From Microdochium bolleyi (lineage: Eukaryota; Ascomycota; Sordariomycetes; Xylariales; Microdochiaceae), in assembly GCA_001566295.1 (NCBI GenBank), contig KQ964246.1:2666001-2730000 (forward strand): a stretch of 64,000 nt of DNA, read 5' to 3'. Shown here in pieces: positions 22,126 through 33,400 of this stretch. Made by a program: the position numbers and the translations under genes. The notes below the pieces were generated by a model. It did not search any database. It was not told where the DNA came from and saw only the letters and a list, made by a program, of their open reading frames with translations. Numbering within the stretch: position 1 is the stretch's first letter; the number at the start of each line of letters is the position of its first letter.

Positions 22126-24018
22126 TCATCGACCATCACGATTGTCGTCGCAGCTGCCACTCTCGCCTCCATATTCGTCACCATCATCCTCACCTCCATC
22201 ACTATCGTTGTCGTCATCGTCGCCATCGTCGTCTTCGTTGCCATCATTGCGAGGCAGCGAGCCCGCAGGAAGCTGGCTCTTCAGCCCCGCGAGCACGGCG
22301 CTCAGCCCGCTCCTCAGCTGTACCGTGCGCGCCTGGCGGACCTGCACCTCGAGCGTGTCGATGCGCTCGCGGAGCTCTCGCATGCGGAAGACCTCTGGGT
22401 CCTCCTCCTCCTCCTCGCCCTGTCCTCCGCCTCCCCGCGCGGCATGCCCGTCTGCGCGACCGTTTTTGGACAGTGACGAGAAGAACCCGAGGACCGCTGG
22501 GTCGATCTTCTCTAGCGACTCCGGCTCGCCGGTATCGTCGCCATGCCTTGCTGGTGCTGCGGCCGTCGCAGAGGAACTCGGCATGGGGTGCGATGTAGCA
22601 GCGGTGCCCAGGAATGCGCTCTCGAAGCGGCTCGCCATCCCGCCGCCCTTGATTGCGAAGACGATCTCCTCGATGCCGTGCCAGGTCTCTTTCCTGGCCG
22701 CCGACCCCCCTTTCGTCCTGCCGCTGCCGCTACCACCAGCCGATGTCGGCGACGGCAGGAGCACTTTCCGCCACGCGGCGGCGACCTCCTCCACGGGGTT
22801 CCCGTACGCGCCGCAGCCCCAGGTGCCCCCCAGGACGACGCGGCGACAGCCCCGGGATTGAAGGACCCGCATGACGACGCGCATCTTGTGCAGGACCATG
22901 TCCCGGTCCTTCTGGTTGACGTAGCGCTTGAGGACGGGGGCTTCGGGGAGTTCTCCTTCTTCCTCCTCTTCTCCTTCTTCTACCTCGTCGTCATCGTCGT
23001 CGTCGTCGTCGTCATCATCATCGTTGCCGTTCTCAGTTCCTGAGCCCGAGTCGCCGTTGGTCCCACTCCGCCGTGTTCCCACCGGATGGGGGTCCCCGGC
23101 GGCAGCAATATCACCCGGGAGCCCGCTGCTGCAGTCCGGCGGCACCTCCTCGACGTCTGGGAACCGCAGCATCGCGGCGCTGACGCAGTCGACGAACCAC
23201 CGGTCGCGCTTCTCCAGGTCCTGCCCCCTCTCGTCGCGGAACACGAGCACGTCCGGGGTGTATACGACGCCGAGCTCGGGGAGGCGGTAGAACTCGTCGC
23301 GCAGCGAGGGCAGTAAGGTTGTGCGCATGCACAGCGACTCCTCCTGGGCCATGGCGCCGTTGAGGAAACCGCCGCCGGGGCTCAGTGGGGATGCCATGTT
23401 CAGGATGCCGACGCGGGAGGTGGTGTTGGCGAGGTCGGGGCGCCGGGGGTTGCTGTTAGTGGCGGTGGTAGATGTGGAGGGGGACGGGTTGTTGCCATTG
23501 TGTTCCGGCTCGAGAAGGTAGCGGGCAACGGTGAGGGTGTCTGCAATGGCCAGGCGGATGCGCGGCGGCGGCGGCGGCGGCTGTGCTGGCGTTGACGGGG
23601 TGTCGTTGTGGTTGCTGTTGGCGCCGTCCTTGTCCGGGCGGGAGCTCCGACCCGGGCCCGGACGCCGCCGGCCAGGCTGCTCCGGGATTGTGGGTTCGTC
23701 CTCGTTGTCGTGCGCCGCCTTGCCTTTGCTGCCTTTCTTGCCCTTTGCTTTTCCCTTACCTGACGATCTGCCCTTCTGCTGCGCAGGCGACGCCAGGGCA
23801 GCGTCTTCCTGCGGCGCCGGCTTCCCTGCTGTCACGCCTGCTGCCAGAGGCTTGGGGTCGACGACCAGCTCCACGGCATCGATGCCCCGGCGGGCGCGGG
23901 GATGTGCGTTGAGCAGGGCCGGGATCAGCTTGTGGACGGTGGCCTTTGCCCTTTTCGCACGCGCATCGCGCCGGAACTCTGGCGGCGGCCTGCCCAGAGA
24001 TGGCTCAGTACGGCCCAT
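22126..24018 (-). CDS. Microbial-type poly(ADP-ribose) glycohydrolase-like protein (TIGR02452/DUF2263)
   Basis: 630 residues from the ATG at 24018 (MGRTEPSLGRPPPEFRRDARAKRA). The frame is open 21 codons further up, but the MGR start followed by an Arg-rich helix fits the family better. The macrodomain-like PARG core contains LNMASPLSPGGGFLNG then AMAQEESL (about 206-229). The Gly-rich loop plus Gln-Glu-Glu (225-227) is the PARG signature, with the catalytic glutamate in that pair. RVVLGGTWGCGAYGNP is the second conserved strand-loop. The enzyme class removes ADP-ribose polymers or related ADP-ribose modifications. Unusual features are a Lys/Gly-rich insert at about 80-105, a poly-Pro stretch, a poly-Asp/Glu run (GTC/ATC repeats at about 22985-23025) inside the core, and an acidic Asp/Gly C-terminal tail. 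Single exon. Confidence 0.85.
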   Translation of the reverse strand: MGRTEPSLGRPPPEFRRDARAKRAKATVHKLIPALLNAHPRARRGIDAVELVVDPKPLAAGVTAGKPAPQEDAALASPAQQKGRSSGKGKAKGKKGSKGKAAHDNEDEPTIPEQPGRRRPGPGRSSRPDKDGANSNHNDTPSTPAQPPPPPPRIRLAIADTLTVARYLLEPEHNGNNPSPSTSTTATNSNPRRPDLANTTSRVGILNMASPLSPGGGFLNGAMAQEESLCMRTTLLPSLRDEFYRLPELGVVYTPDVLVFRDERGQDLEKRDRWFVDCVSAAMLRFPDVEEVPPDCSSGLPGDIAAAGDPHPVGTRRSGTNGDSGSGTENGNDDDDDDDDDDDDEVEEGEEEEEGELPEAPVLKRYVNQKDRDMVLHKMRVVMRVLQSRGCRRVVLGGTWGCGAYGNPVEEVAAAWRKVLLPSPTSAGGSGSGRTKGGSAARKETWHGIEEIVFAIKGGGMASRFESAFLGTAATSHPMPSSSATAAAPARHGDDTGEPESLEKIDPAVLGFFSSLSKNGRADGHAARGGGGQGEEEEEDPEVFRMRELRERIDTLEVQVRQARTVQLRSGLSAVLAGLKSQLPAGSLPRNDGNEDDDGDDDDNDSDGGEDDGDEYGGESGSCDDNRDGR

Positions 24019-24570
24019 CGCGTGCACGAAGAGAATGGAAAAAGACGTAGGGGGAAGAGTGGCAAGAGCGAGGCTGTCCATGGGTTTCGTGACTTTTGGC
24101 TACATCATTTTCTGGGCCTCAGGGTGGGTGGAGCCGCCTTGCAACCTTGATGGCAGGTCTCAACGGCAAATGCTTGGAATGCCGTCTCCATGCGTAGCCT
24201 ATGCCGGGTTCCAGTATCGAATAAGGACGAAAACATGAAGACAGTCACTGCAGACTCATGAAGGTCCGATCGCGTGTCCCTCGAAAACTCGGGTCGCGCT
24301 GTGCAGGTGCAGCATGCACGTCACCGAACGACTCGTTTCAGGGACCTGAAGCTATGCCGAGCCAATCAGCGCCCAATTGCAGGGCTGGCTCCATTCCGTC
24401 GCAGCTGGAGCTCCAGGTCGCAAACATCAACCGTCTGCCAAAGGAGCAGCTCGCTTCAGCTTTTTCTTTTCTTTCACTCCGCATCACAACCACGACGTGT
24501 CCTCGGTGTCAATCCTTCAGTGCCAATCATTGCTCCCGTAGTCTCTCCGGCCACAGTCACTCCCAGCACC
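24019..24570. promoter_or_regulatory. Short divergent promoter shared by the PARG-like and CUS2-like genes
   Basis: Only 552 bases separate the two ATGs, so the genes probably share control sequences. The CUS2-like frame is open from 24274, but that part lacks coding bias. A pyrimidine-rich stretch (about 24455-24480) precedes the CUS2-like start. Confidence 0.5.
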
Positions 24571-25773
24571 ATGGCGAATCCAGCCCAGGCGGCCCTCGGC
24601 GGCCTGCCCTTCCCGACCGACGCGCAAGACTTCGATAGCGACGAACGCATCTCCTTCTCCCGGCTCGACAACAAGTTCCTCGCCGTCAACGACGACGGCA
24701 CCGAGTACGAGTTCGATTCGCAGCTCAAGCGTTGGATCCCGCACGTCGACGAGGAGCTCATCCGCCAGCAGCAGGCAGCCTACGGGGTCGGCGGCGGCCC
24801 GGACGACGATGATGACAACGGGGACGCCAACGGCAATGGCAAGAAGCGCAAAAACGCCAGCGGCGCGGACCGGCCGAGCAAGAAACATAAGCAGCCCCCG
24901 GCACCGCGCCAGAACACGGCAATCTACGTGACGGGCCTGCCCGAGGACGCCACCGTCGACGAGGTGCACGACGTCTTCTCCCGGAAATGTGGCGTCATCG
25001 CAGAGGAGATTGACAGCGGGAACCCGCGGATAAAGCTGTACATGGACGCCGAGGGCAAGTTCAAGGGCGACGCCCTCGTCGTCTTCTTCAAGCCCCAGAG
25101 CGTCGAGATGGCCATCATGCTGCTCGACGACACGCCGTTCCGCTTCAGCACCGCGGACGGGGTGCCCAACATGCGCGTCCAGGCGGCGGACTCGAGCTAC
25201 AAGAAGACGACTTACGACAGCACTAAGGACAACAAGGACGGCGCCGAGAGCGGCGCAGGAGCCGGCGAGAACGGCGGCGCAGCATCAGAAAGGGCCAACG
25301 CCATCACGGGCGTCGGCGTGAAGCCCAAGGACAAGACGCGCGAGCACGACAAGCAGAAGGTGATCAAGCGGACCCAGAAGCTCGACGCGAAGCTCGCCGA
25401 CTGGGACGACGACGAGCCGTACGGGGCGCAGCTCGAGACCAACGCGCGCAAGGACCGCGTCGTGATACTGCGGCATATGTTCACGCTGCAGGAGCTCGAG
25501 GAGGACCCGGCCGCGCTGCTCGACATCAAGGAGGACATCCGCGACGAGTGCTCGAAGCTTGGGCCCGTGACCAACGTCGTGCTGTACGACCTCGAGGTCG
25601 ATGGCGTGGCGAGCGTCAAGTTCAAAGACCCGAGCGCCGCCGAGGCCTGCGTGGAGCTCATGGACGGCCGGGCGTTCGACGGCAGGACGGTCCGGGCGTC
25701 GATCGCGACGGGCAAAGAGAAATACAGGCAGTCTGGCAAGGACAAGGGCGATGCGGAGGACGACGAGCAATGA
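24571..25773 (+). CDS. CUS2: Tat-SF1/Cus2-type U2 snRNP splicing factor
   Basis: Cus2/Tat-SF1 proteins bind U2 snRNA and the SF3b1 protein and help U2 snRNP fold and join the spliceosome. 400 residues in one exon. The ATG at 24571 has an ideal context (CAGCACCATGGCG), chosen over the upstream open frame. Residues about 38-65 (FLAVNDDGTEYEFDSQLKRW) match the N-terminal segment of the family. A Lys-rich stretch (about 91-110) resembles a nuclear localisation signal. RRM1 spans about 115-195 (AIYVTGLPEDATVDEVHDVF; KGDALVVFF). RRM2 spans about 295-385 and has the features of a U2AF-homology motif: an acidic helix (DIKEDIRDECSKLG) and an Arg-x-Phe (GRAFDG) motif. Length and domain order fit the family. 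Confidence 0.9.
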   Translation: MANPAQAALGGLPFPTDAQDFDSDERISFSRLDNKFLAVNDDGTEYEFDSQLKRWIPHVDEELIRQQQAAYGVGGGPDDDDDNGDANGNGKKRKNASGADRPSKKHKQPPAPRQNTAIYVTGLPEDATVDEVHDVFSRKCGVIAEEIDSGNPRIKLYMDAEGKFKGDALVVFFKPQSVEMAIMLLDDTPFRFSTADGVPNMRVQAADSSYKKTTYDSTKDNKDGAESGAGAGENGGAASERANAITGVGVKPKDKTREHDKQKVIKRTQKLDAKLADWDDDEPYGAQLETNARKDRVVILRHMFTLQELEEDPAALLDIKEDIRDECSKLGPVTNVVLYDLEVDGVASVKFKDPSAAEACVELMDGRAFDGRTVRASIATGKEKYRQSGKDKGDAEDDEQ

Positions 25774-28700
25774 AAACAGGGTAATGTGCCGCGTGCTCTC
25801 GGACTTGACCGACAGCAGCTTGCCAACGGAAGATCACTGCAGAGAAGGACTTTGTGTAATTCACAGGTCGCTCGGCCCACCGCAAGAGTTCGAGAAGCCG
25901 AGGTGAGCGTACGGGGAAGGGCCGTATTCGACACCAGGGCTGGACGAGACGCTCCGGACCCGATGTCCTGGTGCAGCGTGCCGCGGCGCGTTAACAAAGT
26001 ACTCCGTCGCCAGAGCAGGATACATATAACCCTTTGTGGACGCGTGAAAGGGGGCCCGGCGCCAACGGTAGCACACAACCAGGCTTGAGCAGGGACGTAC
26101 TGGCCGGCAGTCTCGGCGATTTTACTACGACGGAACTGTCTACCCGGAGGGGCAGGGCAGATCCAAAAGCGTCCTGGCTCTCAAACATATTCGCCGGACT
26201 GGGTCCTTCTTGCCACTGTTCAAAATGACGCCGGGGGCTGAGATAGACATGCTGCGCGGGTGTAGTCGGCTTGCGTGCGAGACACTCCCCCCCGCACTCA
26301 CGCACACACGCGGAGCCACCGCAGGAAAACATCGATCGATTCCTCGCAGCTGCGGTTCTCGTGTAATTGACAAGGGGGAGCGTCTGCCCTCGGGATGAGG
26401 GCCCGGCCGGCTCCGAAATGCAGCCTGTCGTGTCGTTTCTCATCTTCCCCCGGGAAAGCACATCACGCCCTACAAAGTCTTGTGTTCACATATATAGATA
26501 CCCTATAAGTTACCTCTATCATAATACACAAGAAGCCATGGTCCAATAGCCATCGACGAGGATGCAGGCTTCCCAAGCGCAGCAGACAGCTTAACAGATT
26601 ACGACTCATCAAGACAGCCATGGGATGCGGTATATGATTCAGGGATCATGCGGCCGAAGGAGTTGGGGCCGTTTCGGAGGAAACGGCCAGAGACTGTGCG
26701 GCAATTGCGGATCTTCCGGGGAACTCTTTCCGCGAGGGTCCCGGTGCGGAGTACATACTTTACATATGTCTTTACTCTAATCATACGATATCAATGAAAT
26801 GTTGCAGGCGGCATGTCCCGTGCCGTGCCGTGCCCAGGTTCGTAGTCAGGGTTCTACCCATATACATGTTCTCTCCGCATGACCATCGAGGATGTCGATT
26901 GTGCCCGCTTGTCGCTTCCCGGGGTTGCAGTTGAGGATGACTTACAAGGACAGTACCTTGGTGTACGAGTACGGGAACCTGATATGCTCTCCATGTTGCA
27001 GCCTGTCTGTCTCACACGTTTTGCACCTACGATGGATAGCCACGGGTCCGTGATCACCTCTGCACCAGAACCCTGACCTCGAATCAGGGAGGACCCCGGG
27101 CCGAACCTGTCCAGTCCAAGGGGCACTTTCAAGGGATGCTTGCCCAGCCGTGCAGATGCCGGGCCCTGGTCTGGTGAGCGCCCTTGAATGGCACTCTTGG
27201 GGTAGGCGGGCTGTGTCTGTTCGCTGTCGAGGCTGTGGTACCCGCGGGCCCCTGTCTCTCACCTTGGCCGTTAAGTCCGAAGGAGGGAGGGATAGAGATG
27301 AACACTGCGGCTGGTGTTCTCCGTACGGAGTAATTACGCGTAGATCTCCAGCACGGGCCCAGGTGTCGTCGGGGTCATGGACCTTGGTCCGTGAGATTTG
27401 AAGGGGTGGCCCTGTTGCTCACGCCCGTCTCTGCTGGCGTGAAGTCGTAGTAATTGCCCTAGTGCTGCATGAACCTTTGCGGCTTATTCCCGTGCTCTGC
27501 AATGGCCTTCTGATGAGTGGTAGTTCAGACGCTCCGGCCCGGACAGAAAAAGATTCCGAGACGTGGATGACCCAATGTCCTGTGAATTCCTTTACTAACT
27601 CCCACATTTGGTTAAGCTCAGGTGCGAGAACAGCAGTGAAGCAGGATCTCCGCTGCGTGGCACAGGCTCGTTCGATGGAACTCGTAGTTTCGTCCTCCAA
27701 GTGATGATCGTTGCTGTGGCTTGCCGTCATCGCGTCGTGCTCGCTGGTGTTTGTGCTCAGGGTGCAGGCGCGCGTCACGTTGAGCATAACCCCATGCACA
27801 ATAACAGCCTGCTGGTCCTCAGGTGCAGTCCTTATCCCAGTGCTAGAGCTGTCCCGATCTCGAGAAGCCGAGGCTTCCGCAAACAAATTCTCGTGACATA
27901 CCTGTTATCCACACACCCGACTCCTTGCAGTTGTCCTGCATTCGTCCACCTCGTAGAGCCATGCTCGACAGGAGCAAAAACATCCCCAACAATGCAGAAC
28001 CGGCGCATGCAGACGCTTCTGGCTCTGGTGTTACACGGCAGACGTGAGAAGCTGACGACGCCCGCCTGAAAGACGCATCGTGACATTGCCGCAGCCCTAG
28101 CCACAACCTTGCATGCTCACAATCTGCATAGCCTCCTGCGTTCCTCATTGGTGTTTCGGTGAGAGTACTGCGTAGCCTCGTTGGAGAGATAATATGGCCT
28201 CTTCCCCATGCACTTCTGCCTGCTTATGTTACCTCCGGCCCCGACCCGCACACCGAAACCTGCCGTGTCGCTTGCATTGCTCCCCTGACCAGCGCAGGAC
28301 AGGGCCAGTGATCTCCTGCGTGAACCCTACCGCGTAGGCTCAGTCCCGAGCAATCGCTGGGGTGGCCCTGAGCCATGCAGTAGCACGAACAGGTCACGGA
28401 CCCTCGCAGGGGTTGAGATGACGGGCATGTATGGAGTATTCGAGGGCATCCCGCTGCTCCTGCTGCAGTCTGCAGAGCTAATGCGTCGCCTATGCCGGAT
28501 TCTCCTGCGTCTGCAGATTCCGCTGGCTGTGAACAGCGGTCTCTAACCAGGGACGCAAGTCCCGAGACTTGGTGCCGTCAGCTGGATTCGTCCAACCGCA
28601 TGGCGAATGGCTTCTCCCAGGGGCGGCAACAGCGTATGCTTCCGAGGCAGCCGCACCTACGTAGCAGACGCGTGACAAGTGTTGTCCTCTCTCGTGCGAT

Positions 28701-30351
28701 TCTGTTGTGGCCCCGGGCGCAACGTCAGACATGCCCGCGTGTTGCCTAGGATCTAGAGCGGCCATCAGCCGTGTGGACGGGAAGGTCATGTCCGAGGATG
28801 TGCACACCAAGTCGCCTGCATACTGACTGGGACGTGCCACCTCAAAGTGAGACAAGCCAGTGGGAAAATGCTCCGCCTACATCGTTGTTCGACCCGAGCG
28901 CCCGTGTCTTCTGTGTGCCGAGGTGCCTATATCGAACCAGGAATGATAACTTGTGCTTTCGAGGAGATGATGCAAAGCTTGGTGTGCTGTGTGTTGGGCC
29001 TGTGGCAAGTGCACAGGGAGTGTTTGTCCGCCCATGCCAGCCCCGTGAGTTCATGAAGGGCTACTGCTTTGGCGTATGAGATACACAAACCGCAGTGCTT
29101 AGTAAAAGACATGAGCACGGCTGTGCTGAGCCATGCATGACGTGCACACTGCGTGGAGATTAATCGTGGGGTGGCGTCTGTGAGTGATATGTAATAATTC
29201 GAAGGAGAATACCGTCTGACATGCTGTCTCTCCAGGGAGAAAAAGAACGAGCCATAACAGCGGGAGAAGCCGCGTGGGACAGGGACGCCAGTGACACGGA
29301 AGCAATTCCGCGCAACCGAAATAGTAACACAAGCATGCTTCGTGACCGGGCATTGCCTGCGCTCTCAGGAACACTTGTGCGTGCATGGCTCCCGCAGAAC
29401 ACGATTGAGGGTGATTCACAAACACTGTCACTTCGGACTTTTACATCGCAAGAGCTATTCTGGAACATTCGCTGAGATTGTGATCCACAACAGCATCCTT
29501 CGCTTTGCTGGTAAATTGCCTCGCTGAAGCTACATAATTTAACGCCGTACATCGTGGTATCTGTTCTTCCAAAAAAGAATAAGAATAAAATAAGAAATTG
29601 AAAAAAGCAGCTCGAGGAAGGGAACACAGCCTGAGCCGTGATGGACGAAGGTGCGGCTGCGTGGGCACAGAGAACTGATGGGGCAGAAATCTGCCCAGCA
29701 AGTTCGCCTGCGCCCAAGCATGCAAAGAAGGTGAAAGAAGCGAGTGAAGAGGCAGTTCCAAAGCGACTGAGATGGCAAGGTCTCCAGTACCATGCTACTG
29801 TGCTGTGCTATGCTATGCTATGCTGGAAAGGATAGGGCAAGACCCTTGTAGACAAACATAAGGAGAATCATCATATCGTGGACAAGACACATGGGCCTTC
29901 GGAAGAGGGTGGGGGTCGGCACCTCGTGGGGGCCAGGTTGGGTGCTGACATGAAGGTCGAGTTCGTAGTTGAGAGTGTGTGGGTGAAGGGAGAGAGCCGA
30001 CCTGCTTCACGATGACAGCCCGGTGTGGTAGCGCAAGTCTTGGTGCCGGGTGAAGGTGCGCAAGTCGGTATAAGTGTGTCAGAGGGGTGGCTGCCCCAAG
30101 CAGCCGAGATGAAGGCCCGAAGAGTCAAGCAATTTTCCGATGACCCGATCTAAGGCGTGCTGCATGATCGTGGCAATTGCGTGATGATGTTGGGTGGAGG
30201 GCAAGAGCCATGGTAGCGAGCTCGAGCCGCGCACGAAACGGTTTTGAACGCCTTCCTGTGTCTGGATCGTGAGGAGGGTTGCACCAGGTTCGTAACTCTA
30301 GCCCCCCACTATCGAACGTGACATCTGGGGGGCGGGCCCGCTGCCCAAAAA
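25774..30351. other. Left half of a gene-poor region
   Basis: 4.6 kb downstream of the CUS2-like gene with only short frames lacking codon bias. It is not strongly AT-rich, so it does not look like a RIP-mutated repeat island. Small structured elements include a perfect 12-bp palindrome CTCCGTACGGAG at about 27319-27330, and a TGCTA pentamer array at about 29801-29825. It could hold long non-coding transcripts or decayed mobile DNA; nothing definite is visible. Confidence 0.45.
29801..29825 (+). repeat. Pentanucleotide microsatellite, TGCTA/TGCTG units
   Basis: Five consecutive 5-bp units (TGCTG, three TGCTA, TGCTG). A simple tandem repeat in non-coding DNA. Confidence 0.8.
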
Positions 30352-30474
30352 TCAGTTGGGACAGCGAGGACATGTGTAGTGGTCGCTGCAGTAGTCGTGA
30401 GTACCAAAGTCTACCGCCCTGCAGCAGAACGTGCAGCAGGCGTTGACGAGCTCCTTGATCTCCTTGACAGACAT
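30352..30474 (-). CDS. 40-residue Cys/His-rich microprotein, function unknown
   Basis: A 41-codon frame with an ideal start context (CCTGTCGCCATGTCTG) and the C/G third-position bias of this genome (AAG, GAG, ATC, CTC, GTC, AAC, TGC repeated). It starts MSVKEIKELVNACC and ends with TGA at 30352-30354. It contains seven Cys at positions 13, 14, 17, 18, 29, 35 and 38 and His at 26 and 32. The spacing C14-x2-C17, C29-x2-H32, C35-x2-C38 is what a small zinc-binding fold would use. I recognise no family. The frame is open upstream to 30741, but that part lacks bias. It sits alone in a 10-kb gene-poor region. Metal binding is inference from residue spacing. Confidence 0.55.
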   Translation of the reverse strand: MSVKEIKELVNACCTFCCRAVDFGTHDYCSDHYTCPRCPN

Positions 30475-33400
30475 GGCGACAGGAAGATGGCTTGTGTGAG
30501 GCCGCGGATGTGTTGTTTCGAGTATTGGCTGGTTGCAACAAGGTTTGGTAATTGCCTGCAAAAGCCCGAGGGCATGGCCTTGAGACGGATGGCTGGTCTG
30601 GTCTTGCTGAAAGAGGCTGGCCAAAGCAGCGAGTCCACCCTTGACAGTGTAGATGTGATCGAACTGGTTTGGAGGCTGTGAATCTGAGCGAGTCGTCGCG
30701 AGGGGCGGAGTGGCGTGAAAGTAAAGTGTGTGATATGGCAAACTATGGCGAGGAGTCTTAAAGACGAGATAATGAGGTGAAATTGATCAATGGGCAGCGG
30801 GTGTGGAATTCTGGTGCATGACGATCAGGAGCATTCGTGGGCAAGGCCGGGCCTTATATATGGTTGAGAGCAATGGAGACATGAACCTTGCCGGAGATTG
30901 ACAAGCAGCGTCATGCCCGGCCAGAGCGTGCCCGTTGCGGACAGAGAGACGCCCGTGGCCAGCAGGGGTATGCTTGGCCCCGTTGCATGTAGTGAAGGTA
31001 CCTGCCAGGTCGCTAGGCTCGGGCACGATGCAGCCACGGGAATGCTAATCTTCACTAGAATAGTGTCAAATTCGCTCGTGCCCTTGCGGCAGACGCACAC
31101 TACTCTGTAGACGTGAAGCTTCTCCATCACATCACCCCCAGGGATGTCACAAAGCCTGAAGTGGACACCTTCATGGCCCGCGCCCGGGGTCGTAGGGGTC
31201 CACCCAAAGATTTTGCTCGGCTCTCCCCAACCAGGCGGGAAAAGGGGGGGGGGGGTGGAGGAGGGGTGCGGAGAGTGAAGTGTGTGGCCAATTTTTGCTG
31301 TTGACACGCGCCGGAGCCATCTCGTAAGTAGATATCCGGCTTCACGGCTTGACAGCGGTGAAGGTCACGAGGCTCTGCGTGTCACTCCCTCGGTGGGCGA
31401 AGCATGGCCCATAATCCAGTAAAATCTCGACTACTGTACTTCAACAAGCTCACTGGCTGCTGATTTGACAGGCAATAATTTCGCTAAGGGACTGCAAAGC
31501 ACAAGCCATGCCGGTCAGTACTGTACTAACCGATGAGGAGCGGGAGAACACCGGTCGATTTGCTTTGAGAGTGAGAGGGGTGCATGAGTGCGCTCCTTCG
31601 GTATCCTGCGCTGGTGCCTGTGCGCGCAAAATGCAGGCTGAGTGCAGTGATGTGGGTGGACCTTTGCTTTGGGAAGGGTCTGTACTGGAGGAGCAGGGAT
31701 CCGCGAAGATTCTCGAGGTATTCTCCTGCGTACGGTACGGCAGGTATTCCGAAGAGGACGGCTCCCAATAGAAAGTGCTGGGCACAAGGATCTGCGACGT
31801 TGTCAGTCCACGACCTCGGTGGTGGGCATGGTCCACTTACACGTCGCATGCCAGTTTGGCAGGTGCCCTGTGCCCTGTCTTTGGTAGAAACGCATGGCAA
31901 GACACGCCCCGTCTGAATGGCCAGCACAGAGTCGCTCCGCTCCGTGTCATGGAAGGTATCGAGCTGCCTTGTGCGCACCCATGGCTGACATGCAGCCGTG
32001 CATACACATGTGGTGTTCGATGTTGGAATGTGCTGTCTCGCCCGGGGATGACGAGAGCCAGCCTCGAGACCTGCCACAAGCCGGGCAAAAGCTGCGCCCC
32101 AAGAAACGAAACCGGTGAACCTGCGAGGCCCATCTTGCTGACAACAGAGTCAATTTAGGACCCCGCCAACCTGAGACTGCATCGGCGTGCAAACGTGGTG
32201 CTCCATCAGCCTGCGGCATTGTCCTTTCGATCTGGAGTGGTCGGTATTCCTGTGAGCTGGACGTATCAACGCCACCTTCTGCTGAACACGGACTTCATCA
32301 TGCTTAACGCTTGGTCGTTATTGGACCCGAGCTGGAGACGGGGCTGCGAAACAGGAACAGTCATAATCCCGAAAGCATCCGTCATTGTGGAACGGGCCGC
32401 CGTGTAAGGCTGCCGACGACGGCCTCGCTGGAGCTGCGTAGCTTGCTACCTGCCGCTGGCCTGACATGGGATCATGTCTGGCAGTGTCATCAGTGACATG
32501 ACTGCAGAGCCGACATCTTGCTACGGACCGGGGGCGCTGCAGCAGCTGGACGGGGCGGTGCTGCAGGTGTGCAGGAGCAGCGTGGACCAACAGGCAGTGT
32601 GATTCGACAGTGTCTGCCCTCAGCACGGGAGGCTCATGTGACGCACCTGGCCGCCGGAGCGGACAAATCACGCAGGGTGACCAGGGGAGTTGTCTGGTGC
32701 TGGGGAGCTGTAGAGTCGGAAGAGTTCGTCGACTGGCATGGCGCGAGACTGCCGCCGGGAGCACGAACCAAGCCAGCTGTTCTTGAGTCACGACGTGGAG
32801 GGTCCTCGGGCGCTACGAGGCTGTGATGTGACTGGCGGGCGGCCAGCAAGCAGGCGTCGCTTTCGGCGGACGGACAAGGGCTATCAGGAGGGCGGCACTG
32901 CTGTGCTGCCGGCGGATGAGTCCACCGAGCTGGCGGAAACCACTGTGAGACGGGGGACCGCGATAATCTCTGGGCAGGAGCGACGTCCATCGGCAGGCTG
33001 TTCGCGATTGTTCTTTGTTCTTTCCGTATTGGGACGAGCCAGGCTGGCAGGGCTGGGGTCCTTACCTGCGTCTGTGGAGGCTCCAGTTGTCGAGCTGCGG
33101 GGGCCTTTCGAGACAACCACGACTCAGTCACGACCCCTCACCACTGCTTGGCCTCATCCTGTGCGTTGCTGCGCAGCAATTGCTGACCTCCGAGTGCTCC
33201 CGTCTCCTCCCGGCCGGTCTCATGCCGGCCCTGTCGCATGGTTGTATGTATCAACCATGAGAAAGTGCAACTCCTGCGCGCTTCGACGGCCCATCCTCCC
33301 CTCGGCTGGGTCGGCACCATGTTGTACCACCATGCTATGGCGGCAACATTTGCTTCTTGGCGAGCCACGAGGCGGCACTTGCCGACCAGGACTGTTTTGC

